The notes beneath the pieces are model-generated. The model made no database searches. It saw nothing but the letters and a program-made list of their open reading frames with translations, and had not been told where the DNA came from. DNA of 64,000 bases from Bordetella sp. FB-8. Its GTDB lineage: Bacteria; Pseudomonadota; Gammaproteobacteria; Burkholderiales; Burkholderiaceae_B. Positions 43,578-51,534 of the stretch are shown here, piece by piece. The stretch is taken from positions 434,001 to 498,000 of the forward strand of contig NZ_KB907784.1 in assembly GCF_000382185.1 (NCBI RefSeq), written 5' to 3'. A program made the position numbers and the translations under genes. Positions within the stretch are counted from its first letter, which is position 1. Each line of letters begins with the position of its first letter.

Positions 43578-44230
43578 CGCAGATTCTCCAAATAAATCCT
43601 CTGAATCTTCCGATCCACACGCTCGGCGGGAATCGGCGAGCGTGCGTGCAACATGCGCCAGTTGTCGATCAAGAGTGTGTCGCTAGCTTGTGCGAGGGCG
43701 ATCGATAAGGGTTGGCACTTGGGGAACTGCTCCCTGATGCGTTGGCTGGCGATGTCCCCAATCCTGCTTGCTGGCTTGAGGAACACGTCATCCCATCGGA
43801 AGCAATAACCGTCATCGGTGGGTTCGCACAAGCGCAACAGTGTGATCCCCCCGATCCGAGGTCGGCGCGGCTTGAAGATGGCGCGCGTCAGAATGTCCAG
43901 CGTCACGGCGTCGAAGATGGCTTGTCCATCTAGCAACAGCGTTGAGACATCCGCATATCCGATCACGCATCGTAGTAGAAGATAACGAGGTGGTAGGCGC
44001 CAATGCGCGAGATCAGTGTGAAACGGAAAGCGATCGAGGCCGTAGATGCCGCTATAGGTATTGGGTGTCGCGGTGGCACGAGGGACCAAATCTTGGACAA
44101 GTCTACCCTCCCACTGCGTCAGTGGTTGGCCGAGCGCGTTGGCGAGCGCAACTATATCCATCTTCGGACAATACTCTTGGACAAAGGCATATCCATGCCT
44201 CGTAACCTCTTGCTTGAGGGAGCGTGTCAT
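43574..44230 (-). CDS. TauD/clavaminate-synthase-like 2-oxoglutarate/Fe(II) dioxygenase
   Basis: From the ATG at 44230 (AGG upstream) the protein has 218 residues. A longer frame to a TTG at 44281 has no Shine-Dalgarno. The iron facial triad is visible: H71-x-D73 in PFHTDLAHW and H195 in NWRMLHARSP, followed by Arg residues (R207/R211) suited to bind 2-oxoglutarate. It hydroxylates or demethylates an unknown target. Its stop overlaps the start of the HEPN/zinc-ribbon gene by 4 bases, so the two products are made together. The gene lies in a low-GC accessory segment with nucleases, unlike metabolic TauD genes. Confidence 0.75.
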   Translation of the reverse strand: MTRSLKQEVTRHGYAFVQEYCPKMDIVALANALGQPLTQWEGRLVQDLVPRATATPNTYSGIYGLDRFPFHTDLAHWRLPPRYLLLRCVIGYADVSTLLLDGQAIFDAVTLDILTRAIFKPRRPRIGGITLLRLCEPTDDGYCFRWDDVFLKPASRIGDIASQRIREQFPKCQPLSIALAQASDTLLIDNWRMLHARSPIPAERVDRKIQRIYLENLR

Positions 44231-44281
44231 TTGCCTGGTTACACCGATCTTGGATGTTTCCGATGCTGCCGAGTTCGGCAA

Positions 44282-44526
44282 GCTTGCACGGCTTTCCGAA
44301 TAGCGTGGCGAAATCCCGAGTCAAAACTCTGGTGAGCATACGCCGCCGAATGATTGCGTTGGGTCGGTTACGTCCGGCTGCGTCGGACAGTAGTCGGCCA
44401 GGAGCAACTGGTGACGGCTAGTAAAAGCGGGCGCTCAACATTGAGTTAAGCCGCGCCGCTCACCGAGAGGTGGCCTCGTTTGTTTGGACAGTATTGTGAG
44501 ATTTATAAGTGGAACGCCCGAGGCAG
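44282..44526. other. Non-coding leader and IS3-end region
   Basis: No gene is visible between the dioxygenase gene and the IS3 remnant. The segment TGGCCTCGTTTGTTTGGACAGT near 44471-44492 lies outside the IS3 transposase stop and may be the terminal repeat of that lost element. Promoter elements for the minus-strand pair should lie around 44240-44340. Confidence 0.35.
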
Positions 44527-44599
44527 TCATGCTGCCGATTTAATCGCTGGCAGCGTGGCGAAGTATGCCTCATCCGGAGTCTGATCGGCCAGACTGGAG
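44527..44599 (-). pseudogene. IS3-family transposase OrfB, C-terminal remnant
   Basis: On the minus strand the last 23 codons read SSLADQTPDEAYFATLP then AIKSAA and stop, the typical C-terminus of IS3-family transposases. The upstream part is missing because the IS256-type element starts exactly here. The rest of the IS3 element is not found on the other side. Confidence 0.8.
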
Positions 44600-45942
44600 G
44601 GGTCTATCAGTAATTTCGTGTTCAGGGCATAACATGTCTCCAAGGAGAGGATATGCCCCGCAAGCCGAAGACCCCGTTGGCAGAACTGCCGACCCTACCT
44701 GCCGAATTGCTTGAGTTGCTCGGCGACGGTCCGAAGACGGCCGCCGAGATCAACGCCACAGTCATGGCGCTGAAGAAGGCGCTGATTGAAAGGGCGCTGT
44801 CAGGCGAGATGAGTCACCACCTGGGCTACAAGCCTGGCATGGCCAAACCGGAATCGGTGACTAACCAGCGCAATGGCAAAGGCGCCAAGACGGTGCTGAC
44901 CGAAGACGGCCCGCTGCGCATCGAGGTGCCGCGAGACCGTGACGGCAGCTTTGATCCTATTCTGATCGCTAAGCACGAACGGCGGTTTACCGGGTTCGAT
45001 GACAAGATTATCGCCATGTATGCCCGAGGCATGACGGTGCGAGAAATCCAGGGTTTTTTGCTCGAGCAATACGGCACGGAAGTTTCGCCGGACTTCATCA
45101 GCACGGTCACCGATGAAGTCATGGTCGAAGTCACGGCGTGGCAGGCCCGGCCGCTCGAACCGATGTATCCGGTCGTGTTCTTCGACGCTCTGCGCGTGAA
45201 GATCCGTGAAGATGCCGTGGTGCGCAACAAAGCGGTGTACCTGGCGCTAGGCGTTCTGGCCGACGGCACCCGGGACATTCTGGGTCTATGGATTGAAAAT
45301 ACCGAAGGTGCCAGGTTCTGGATGAAGGTCTTCAACGATCTGAAAACCCGAGGCGTTAACGATATCCTGATTGCCGTCACTGACGGCCTGAAGGGGCTGC
45401 CCGATGCGCTGGCGGCGGTGTTCCCGGCAACCACCCCGCAGACCTGCATCGTTCACCTGATCCGTAACAGCCTGGCTTACGCTAACTGGAAAGAGCGCAA
45501 GGCGCTGGCGGCGGCGATCAGGCCCATCTACACCGCGCCCAGCGCCGAGGCGGCCGCCGCCGAGCTGGATGCATTTGAAGCGGGTCCATGGGGCCAGAAA
45601 TTCCCGACGGTCACCGCAGCCTGGCGTAATGCCTGGGATCGGGTGATTCCCTTCTTTGCCTTCCCACCGGCTATCAGAAAGACGATCTACACGACCAATG
45701 CAATCGAGAGCGTCAACGCGCAACTGCGCAAGATCATCAAGACCCGCGGTCACTTCCCCAGTGATGAGGCCGCCACCAAACTCATCTGGCTGGCCTTGCG
45801 CAACATCACGGCCAAATGGAGCCGGTCGGCCCACGATTGGAAGCAAGCCATGAACCAGTTTGCTATCCTCTTCGCTGACCGCTTCGTTCAGATCGCCGCG
45901 TGATTACTCCCCCGCTCTGAACACGAAATTTATGACAGGCCC
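44600..45942 (+). mobile_element. IS256-family insertion sequence
   Basis: A 1343-bp element bounded by 29-bp imperfect inverted repeats. The left end is 44600-44628 (GGGTCTATCAGTAATTTCGT...) and the right end 45914-45942 (read inverted, GGGCCTGTCATAAATTTCGT...), 24 of 29 matching. It contains one transposase gene. The flanks (GACTGGAG left, ACCTCTCG right) do not form a target duplication, so one side has probably been deleted or rearranged after insertion. Confidence 0.9.
44653..45903 (+). CDS. IS256-family (mutator-type) transposase
   Basis: A 416-residue transposase with intact DDE positions: D in VFFDALRVKIRED, D in VTDGLKGLPDAL, and E in TTNAIESVNAQLRK, plus the family signature C-x2-H (CIVHLIRNS). 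AAGGAGA lies upstream of the ATG. Full length and both terminal repeats are present, so it may be active. Confidence 0.95.
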   Translation: MPRKPKTPLAELPTLPAELLELLGDGPKTAAEINATVMALKKALIERALSGEMSHHLGYKPGMAKPESVTNQRNGKGAKTVLTEDGPLRIEVPRDRDGSFDPILIAKHERRFTGFDDKIIAMYARGMTVREIQGFLLEQYGTEVSPDFISTVTDEVMVEVTAWQARPLEPMYPVVFFDALRVKIREDAVVRNKAVYLALGVLADGTRDILGLWIENTEGARFWMKVFNDLKTRGVNDILIAVTDGLKGLPDALAAVFPATTPQTCIVHLIRNSLAYANWKERKALAAAIRPIYTAPSAEAAAAELDAFEAGPWGQKFPTVTAAWRNAWDRVIPFFAFPPAIRKTIYTTNAIESVNAQLRKIIKTRGHFPSDEAATKLIWLALRNITAKWSRSAHDWKQAMNQFAILFADRFVQIAA

Positions 45943-46171
45943 ACCTCTCGCGACGACGAGCTTCGAGTCGGTCTCATCGGGCGCAGTGCGGCCAGGAACC
46001 GCCGTTCGGCGCACTCGGAATCGGACGCTTGTGCGACCGCTTTTGAGAACTGGCCGCTCGCATTTGACTGTGGGTGACACGCGCAGTCCCGCAGAGGTGT
46101 GCCTTAGCCAAGCGCTTTTGATCAATTCCGCGTCCGATCAATCTTGTGGACAACCGGACGCTGAACTTGCT

Positions 46172-47473
46172 TCAGACCGGGTCGTCAACCACCGGTCCAA
46201 GCGCGCTTCTTAGACGTGCATAGACTGTTTGAGCCTTCATCGGCAACTCGGACTCACTCAGATTGGCTACTTTGCCAAGCATTCTGAACGAGGCCGATCT
46301 TCGCCCCTTCTTGAGTTCGGGGAATTCCTCCTCAAGTGCGACCTGGACTTTTGCCCTGTAACCATCTTCAAGGTTGAGCGGTCGATACTGAATGCCTACC
46401 GCATAATTGTCTGGCCCGTGAACCGATTCACGCATTTCCCATGCGACAACGCAGACAGGCCATGACGCTGCTTCAGCACCCATAACTGGGTTCCATGCTT
46501 CATCAAATAACCAAAAGATCCGCTTCCCATAGTCTGTCAAGAGCTTGCGATTTGGAAGCTTGGCCTTGATGCGCCTTTCGATAAACGAAAGCTTTGCCTT
46601 TGAACCAAGGCGTTCAATCAACTCCGGATAGTGATGGGCGAAAATCCACTTTTCACCCAGGTCGCCGTCCAATGTCGTCGGGGTGAGCGCACTGACGTCA
46701 AGAGTTACTGCTTTCTCGAGATCTTCAATGACCGTCCTATATTCCATCGCAACGTCCGCGAGAACATCGTCAAGTTCCTTCTGCTCCGGCGGAACGTAGT
46801 CAGTTTGCTTCTGGCAGTAAGCAATCACGAGCGCAGCAGATTGGTTTCCTCGCTTGATCTGGAGCTCCGCGCGATCAGCGCCAGCCTCGAGCCATTGGTA
46901 ATCGAGAAATGCCCACCGGTTACGTGGTGCAGATCGATTATCGTCCTCGTCCCGAGCTCCGCCATAATTCCGATCCAAGACAATATGCGCTGTCTTGTAA
47001 CCTTTGAATGCCGGCCGGGCACGTAACACTGCCACCTCGTTGTAGTAGGTCTCAAGCTGCTCCGGCCCGAGCTTGGCGCCGTGCTTGTTCTCAATCACAA
47101 CGAGGAGTTGATTCACAGGGTCGATCATCAGCAGGTCCAACCGGGCCTTCTTGCTCGGGAGCACATACTCTCGAATTGCGATCATCGAGTGGAAGCCGGT
47201 TCGGGCAATCCTGCCCGGCGTCCAAACAGCAAAGAATTCTTTGTTGCAAAGGACGTTTTCATACGAATTTCCATAAGCAGCGGTCAGGAAATCTTTCAAC
47301 ATTCCGTCACCTTGACTGTGTCCTTCGCGAGGATCAAACAACCATTTCAGTATTTCAGAATGTTGGTTTTCATTTGGTTCGATGATGTTGAAAATATCGT
47401 TCGACCGCTTTAATCCCTCCATGGCCTTTCGCAGCCTGGGATCTGCTACAAACTCGTGAAATGCCTCGTCCAT
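46172..47473 (-). CDS. PD-(D/E)XK nuclease-superfamily protein
   Basis: A 433-residue protein. Residues 30-145 carry a PD-(D/E)XK core: E40 in NENQHSEILKWLFDP, D113 in RLDLLMID, E128-x-K130 in VVIENKHGAKLG, and a Q-x-ETYY helix. This order (helix-E, D, ExK, Q) is that of PDDEXK_4-like proteins often found in defence islands. The remaining ~290 residues are of unknown function. The composition is less GC-rich than the chromosome. It stands alone on the minus strand, facing the IS256 element. It probably cleaves DNA in a defence context, but no partner is obvious. Confidence 0.78.
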   Translation of the reverse strand: MDEAFHEFVADPRLRKAMEGLKRSNDIFNIIEPNENQHSEILKWLFDPREGHSQGDGMLKDFLTAAYGNSYENVLCNKEFFAVWTPGRIARTGFHSMIAIREYVLPSKKARLDLLMIDPVNQLLVVIENKHGAKLGPEQLETYYNEVAVLRARPAFKGYKTAHIVLDRNYGGARDEDDNRSAPRNRWAFLDYQWLEAGADRAELQIKRGNQSAALVIAYCQKQTDYVPPEQKELDDVLADVAMEYRTVIEDLEKAVTLDVSALTPTTLDGDLGEKWIFAHHYPELIERLGSKAKLSFIERRIKAKLPNRKLLTDYGKRIFWLFDEAWNPVMGAEAASWPVCVVAWEMRESVHGPDNYAVGIQYRPLNLEDGYRAKVQVALEEEFPELKKGRRSASFRMLGKVANLSESELPMKAQTVYARLRSALGPVVDDPV

Positions 47474-47781
47474 CAGAATTTTCCGTCGATCATTGGTTTT
47501 TTTTGCAACTCAACTATTGTATCGGTCGAAGCTACGAAATCATTGTGCACTGCTGGAAGCGGCCATCTGATTTGCGTAGTGCGAGCGGCCGTTGTGGGTA
47601 GATACCCGCCGATCATCGGCACCTATATTCGATTCAAGACAGGCCTTCCGATTCACTTTTCAAAACGCAAGCCCGCGCATCAAGCCCAGCCTGCCGCATA
47701 CACGACGCAAACCGGTGCTGGTAGCATTGAATGCCGACTCGGACATTGCACCATCCGACGGCACCTCAAAAGCGGACCGAC
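47474..47781. other. AT-rich to GC-rich transition without a supportable gene
   Basis: The left half holds the promoter region of the PD-(D/E)XK gene (T/A-rich, with a run of eight T near 47500). The right half shifts to chromosome-like base composition before the DOPA-dioxygenase-family gene, so the right border of the low-GC segment lies here. A short frame at 47592-47795 has no family features. Confidence 0.45.
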
Positions 47782-48135
47782 ATGACCATTCTTGATACCC
47801 ACCGCATCGAAAGCTGGCATGCCCATGTCTATTTCGATGCGGCAAGCCGCGATGCTGCCTGGGCGTTCCGGCAGGAGATCGATCGGCATTTCGGCGCCTG
47901 CGTGCAAATCGGACGGTTTCATGAGCGTCCGGTCGGCCCTCATACACAGTGGTCGTATCAGATTGCGTGTGCCACGGACCATTTCTCCGCACTGATTGGC
48001 TGGTTGACGCTGAACCACGGCGCCCTGGACATCTTCGTGCACCCCAACACGGGTGACACCCTGCGCGATCATCGCGATTGCGCGGTGTGGATCGGCCGCT
48101 CCTACGACCTGGTTCTGTCCGCGTTAAGCAAATGA
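47782..48135 (+). CDS. DOPA 4,5-dioxygenase family protein
   Basis: A 117-residue single-domain protein of the DOPA dioxygenase family. The His pattern is present: SWHAHVYFD at the start, GRFHERPVGPHTQW in the middle and LDIFVHPNTGD near the end, which bind the iron. Family members cleave catechols extradiol or have unknown roles in bacteria. The stop overlaps the start of arfB (ATGA), so the two are co-translated, although no functional link is known. Confidence 0.87.
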   Translation: MTILDTHRIESWHAHVYFDAASRDAAWAFRQEIDRHFGACVQIGRFHERPVGPHTQWSYQIACATDHFSALIGWLTLNHGALDIFVHPNTGDTLRDHRDCAVWIGRSYDLVLSALSK

Positions 48136-48536
48136 CCGCCCGCTACACCGTCGCCCCTCACGAAGTCGAACTTGTCGCCGTACGCGCGCAGGGTGCGGGC
48201 GGGCAGAATGTGAACAAAGTGTCGAGCGCCATCCATTTGCGCTTTGACGTGCGCGCATCCGCACTGCCGCAAGTGCTGAAGATGCGCCTGCTGGCGCTGC
48301 ACGACCGGCGCGTGACGCGCGATGGCGTGATCATCATCAAGGCGCAGGAATACCGCACCCAGGAACAGAATCGGGCCGCGGCGATGGCGCGTCTCGAAGA
48401 ATTGATCGCAAGCGTTCGCACAACCCGCAAAGTCCGTGTGGCAACGCGCCCGACCCGTTCGTCGCAGCGGCGTCGCCTCGATAACAAGGCGCAGCGCAGC
48501 GAGGTAAAAACGGGACGAGGGCGCGTGTCCGAATAG
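48132..48536 (+). CDS. arfB: Alternative ribosome-rescue factor ArfB (YaeJ)
   Basis: A 134-residue peptidyl-tRNA hydrolase of the release-factor family with the catalytic GGQ (G23-G24-Q25 in QGAGGQNVNKVSSA). A Lys/Arg-rich C-terminal tail (~100-134) enters the mRNA channel of stalled ribosomes. ArfB rescues non-stop ribosomes as a backup for tmRNA. The start overlaps the stop of the upstream gene. The IS66 element inserted 15 bases after its stop. Confidence 0.93.
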   Translation: MTARYTVAPHEVELVAVRAQGAGGQNVNKVSSAIHLRFDVRASALPQVLKMRLLALHDRRVTRDGVIIIKAQEYRTQEQNRAAAMARLEELIASVRTTRKVRVATRPTRSSQRRRLDNKAQRSEVKTGRGRVSE

Positions 48537-48551
48537 GGTGTTGCGTGAGCG

Positions 48552-48559
48552 ACTTGAAG
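48552..48559 (+). repeat. Left target-site duplication of the IS66 element
   Basis: ACTTGAAG directly precedes the element's GTAAG end and is repeated exactly at 51419-51426. Confidence 0.95.
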
Positions 48560-48614
48560 GTAAGCCTCCGGTGAGCACCGTCTTGTAAATCACTCTGGTC
48601 GGCGGTATAGCTGG

Positions 48615-48923
48615 TCAGGTGCTGGATTTTTTCAAGAAGACCGGATCGACCTTCCAGAGATGACCGTCGTCGGTGTGCACGCTGGCGGTTTTCTTGTTCA
48701 ATCGCATGATCAAGCCGTTTCGCACTTGGCCATCGTTATCGGTGAAGCAGACGCGGTCGCCCTGGGCGAACTGGGCCAGTTGCATCGTGCTCTTGGCCTG
48801 GGCCAGCAAACGCAGGCGCTCGACCACCATGTGGTTGAGGTACATGAGGTCTTGCTCGCTCATGTGGCGCAGAGCTTGAACAAACAGGTCTCGGTCCAGG
48901 ATGGTGTGCTTGTTGGCGCTCAT
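48615..48923 (-). CDS. IS66 passenger protein with KOW-like C-terminus
   Basis: A 102-residue protein inside the IS66 element, downstream of tnpC. Residues ~1-50 are helical (DRDLFVQALRHMSEQDLMYL). Residues ~52-98 form a small beta domain resembling KOW/SH3 (FAQGDRVCFTDNDGQ, then LNKKTASVHTDDGHLWKVDPVF). It lies within the inverted repeats, so it moves with the element. Role unknown: a nucleic-acid-binding accessory or regulatory protein is plausible. Confidence 0.72.
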   Translation of the reverse strand: MSANKHTILDRDLFVQALRHMSEQDLMYLNHMVVERLRLLAQAKSTMQLAQFAQGDRVCFTDNDGQVRNGLIMRLNKKTASVHTDDGHLWKVDPVFLKKSST

Positions 48924-48946
48924 GGCGCCATTTTTACATGACCTGG

Positions 48947-50548
48947 TTATGCCTGGGCGGCCAGGTTCCAGGGCAAGAGATCAGCCACCCGGTTGACCGG
49001 GTACTCAGCGATAACGGCCAGCACGCGGCGCAGGTAGGCTTCTGGGTCGATGCCGTTCAACTTGGCCGTCTCCATCAGGCTGTACATCGTGGCGGCGCGT
49101 TCGCCACCCCGGTCCGAGCCCAAGAAGAGATAGTTCTTACGCCCGCACGCGATGCCACGCACCGAACGCTCGGCGGCCGAGTTGTCGATCTCGACCTCGC
49201 CGTCATCCAGGTAGCGCGTGAGCGCCTGCCACTGGTTCAGGGCATAGCCGATGGCCTCAGCGGTAACCGACTTGCGCGACACGGTGGGCAGTTGTTCTGT
49301 GAGCCAGGCCCGCAGCGCCGTCACGATGGGCACGGACTCGACTTGGCGAACTTGCTTGCGATGTTCTGGTGGACTGCCGCGGATGCCTGCTTCGATCCGG
49401 TAGAGCTCGGCGATTCTCTCCAGGGCATGCGTGGTGATGGGCGTGGGCCGATCCACATGGATCTCGTGGAACTTGCGCCGGGCATGCGCCCAGCACGCAG
49501 CCTCGATCACGCGTCCCCTGGCGTAGATCGCGTCGTAGCCCGCATAGGCATCGGCTTGCAGCGTGCCGCTGAAGTCCTTCAAGTGCGTCTGCGGATGGAT
49601 GCCCTTGCGGTCGGGCGAGTAGCGGAACCACGCTGCCGGCGCGGCGGCGCCGGCATGGGGCCGGTCATCGCGCACGTAGGTCCACAAGCGGGCCTGGCGC
49701 GTCTTGCCTGAACCTGGCATGAGCACCGGCACAGGCGTGTCATCGGTATGCAGCTTGCGGGCCGAGAACACGTGATCGCGCAGGGCGGCTACAAGCGGGG
49801 CAAGAAGTTGGTGCACCCCACCCACCCAGTCGGCTAGGGTGCTGTCGGCCAGCTCCACGCCTTCGCGCTCGTAGATGCGGGCTTGCCGATGCAAGGGGAT
49901 ATGGTCAGCGTATTTGCTCACGCAAACGTGCGCAAGCAATCCCGGGCCGGCCCAGCCGCGTGCAATCGGGCGGCTGGGCGCAGGCGCCTGCATCATGCGC
50001 TCGCAGCACGTGCAGGTCAGGCGCGGGCGCACGTGGCGGATGATCCGCAGGCTGGCCGGAACGTATTCCAGCATGTCGCTCACGTCCTGGCCGAGCCGCT
50101 TCCAGGCGCCGCCGCAGTCCGGGCAGGCTGTCGCTTCGGGAAGGTGTTCCATGACTTCGCGCGGCAGGTGCTCAGGCAACGCACGACGCACCGGGGCCTG
50201 GCGCTCGGCGCGAGGCTGCGCAGAACGCGCCGGTTCAACCCGTTGGGCTTGATTGAGGTAAAGCTCTTCGAGCTCCAGCTGCAATTGATCGACCTGGTGT
50301 TGCAGCTTCTCGGAGCGCTGGCCGAACAGCAGGCGTTGCAGCTTGGCCAGCAAGAGCTTCAAGCGGGCGATCTCGTCGCTGTCGTCGCGCTTGCCTTGCT
50401 TGAACGCTTCACGCTCGGCATGGAACGCCTCGCGTTCCGCGCGCAGCGCCTGGTTCTCTTGCTGATGCGCTTGCAACTGGGCCTGGTGCGCCAATACCAA
50501 TGCCCGCAGGGCATCGATATCGTTGGGCAGACAAGCAGGTGCGCGCAT
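48947..50548 (-). CDS. tnpC: IS66 transposase TnpC
   Basis: A 533-residue IS66 transposase. A coiled-coil-like Gln/Glu-rich N-terminus (residues ~10-105) precedes a zinc-binding segment (ACPDCGG, CTCC), then the DDE domain: D in KLHTDDTPVPV, D in LQADAYAGYD, E in DNSAAERSVRGI, and a C-terminal IS66_C region. It is full length and apparently intact. Confidence 0.95.
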   Translation of the reverse strand: MRAPACLPNDIDALRALVLAHQAQLQAHQQENQALRAEREAFHAEREAFKQGKRDDSDEIARLKLLLAKLQRLLFGQRSEKLQHQVDQLQLELEELYLNQAQRVEPARSAQPRAERQAPVRRALPEHLPREVMEHLPEATACPDCGGAWKRLGQDVSDMLEYVPASLRIIRHVRPRLTCTCCERMMQAPAPSRPIARGWAGPGLLAHVCVSKYADHIPLHRQARIYEREGVELADSTLADWVGGVHQLLAPLVAALRDHVFSARKLHTDDTPVPVLMPGSGKTRQARLWTYVRDDRPHAGAAAPAAWFRYSPDRKGIHPQTHLKDFSGTLQADAYAGYDAIYARGRVIEAACWAHARRKFHEIHVDRPTPITTHALERIAELYRIEAGIRGSPPEHRKQVRQVESVPIVTALRAWLTEQLPTVSRKSVTAEAIGYALNQWQALTRYLDDGEVEIDNSAAERSVRGIACGRKNYLFLGSDRGGERAATMYSLMETAKLNGIDPEAYLRRVLAVIAEYPVNRVADLLPWNLAAQA

Positions 50549-50607
50549 GCCGTTATTTTATCGGCGTGCGGCACGGTTGAGAAGGTGTCGATACGTAGAT
50601 CGGCGCA

Positions 50608-50949
50608 CTACACCTGCGTGGGCCTGGCCGTGCGCACGGGGCTGCGCCAATCAATGCCTTCGAGCAGCATCGATAACTGGGCCTTGGTCAGCGCGATACG
50701 ACCCGCCTCGGCCTGTGGCCACACGAAGCGGCCTGCCTCCAGACGCTTGCAGAACAGGCACATGCCATCGCCATCGAACCACAGCACCTTGATCCGATCC
50801 CCACGTCGACCACGGAACACGAACACGTGGCCGCAGAATGGGTCGGCTTGCAACTGGATCTGCACCAACGCGGCCAGGCCATCGAAGCCACGCCGCATGT
50901 CGGTCACGCCCGCCACGATCCAGACTCGCGTGTTGCCGGGCGGCAGCAT
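50608..50949 (-). CDS. tnpB: IS66 accessory protein TnpB
   Basis: A 113-residue IS66_Orf2 protein starting [25 protein letters not shown], the standard N-terminus. Its ATG shares an A with the tnpA stop (TGATG), so translation is coupled. It is required with TnpA for transposition of known IS66 elements. Confidence 0.93.
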   Translation of the reverse strand: MLPPGNTRVWIVAGVTDMRRGFDGLAALVQIQLQADPFCGHVFVFRGRRGDRIKVLWFDGDGMCLFCKRLEAGRFVWPQAEAGRIALTKAQLSMLLEGIDWRSPVRTARPTQV

Positions 50950-51299
50950 CAGGCACGCAACGCGGCAATGGCTGTCCTGAGCAGCAGCGGATCGACGCTG
51001 CCCGTCACGCACAAGCGCGACGGGCCTATCGTAATCTCCAAACTGCCAGATGCAGCAGGCGCGACTGGCTCGGGATCGGGCATGGCTACGACATCAACTG
51101 CCACCACCGCAGAGACGCTCGCCGCAGTATCCAAACGGCCTTCGCTATACAGCTTGCGCCAGGCCCAGACCTGGTTGGCATTGATGCCGTAGTCACGCGC
51201 CAGCGCCGCGACCGATGCACCCGGACGCATCGATGCCTCGACGACCTCGCGCTTGCGGGCCACAGAGTGCTGTTGATACCTGCGCTGCGTCTCGCTCAT
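50949..51299 (-). CDS. tnpA: IS66 accessory protein TnpA
   Basis: A 116-residue HTH_8-type protein ([36 protein letters not shown]), the first gene of the IS66 operon. The promoter should lie at 51300-51394, where an inverted repeat (ATGTCCA...TGGACA) is visible next to the right end of the element. Confidence 0.93.
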   Translation of the reverse strand: MSETQRRYQQHSVARKREVVEASMRPGASVAALARDYGINANQVWAWRKLYSEGRLDTAASVSAVVAVDVVAMPDPEPVAPAASGSLEITIGPSRLCVTGSVDPLLLRTAIAALRA

Positions 51300-51418
51300 G
51301 AATGCCCCGAAATTTATGTCCAGAAATTTTTATGGACACAAATTTGAGAGTGCCCGAGAACCAGAATTCTCGGCTTGGTAGGCGCCAGGCGTCTAGACGG
51401 TACTCACCGGAGCCTTAC

Positions 51419-51426
51419 ACTTGAAG
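51419..51426 (+). repeat. Right target-site duplication of the IS66 element
   Basis: ACTTGAAG, identical to 48552-48559, directly adjoins the element's right terminal repeat. Confidence 0.95.
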
Positions 51427-51534
51427 CGCAATTGGGTCGCCTGTACCGAGGACTCAAGGAGTCCCAGGAAGTGGCTGCCGGCGAGACCGCCCGGCATTCG
51501 ACAGGCGCCTGGGGCGCAGTAAAATCCGCGATCT

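Larger units (their letters stand above)
48560..51418 (-). mobile_element. IS66-family element with a passenger gene
   Basis: A 2859-bp element with GTAA termini. The inverted repeats are 48560-48583 (GTAAGCCTCCGGTGAGCACC...) and 51395-51418 (inverted, GTAAGGCTCCGGTGAGTACC...), 22 of 24 bases matching. It is flanked by a perfect 8-bp target duplication (ACTTGAAG), as expected for IS66. It carries tnpA, tnpB and tnpC on the minus strand, plus a small extra gene between tnpC and the left repeat. The insertion lies between arfB and the rlmN-like gene and breaks neither. Intact genes and unmutated duplications suggest a recent insertion. Confidence 0.96.

Noticed and set aside
43574..44281. Taurine or sulfonate catabolic role for the TauD-like gene
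   Set aside because: There are no sulfonate transport genes, the protein is shorter than TauD, and it is coupled to a HEPN-like gene in accessory DNA.
47592..47795. A 67-codon plus-strand frame before the dodA-like gene
   Set aside because: It overlaps the real start, has no ribosome binding site and no family features.
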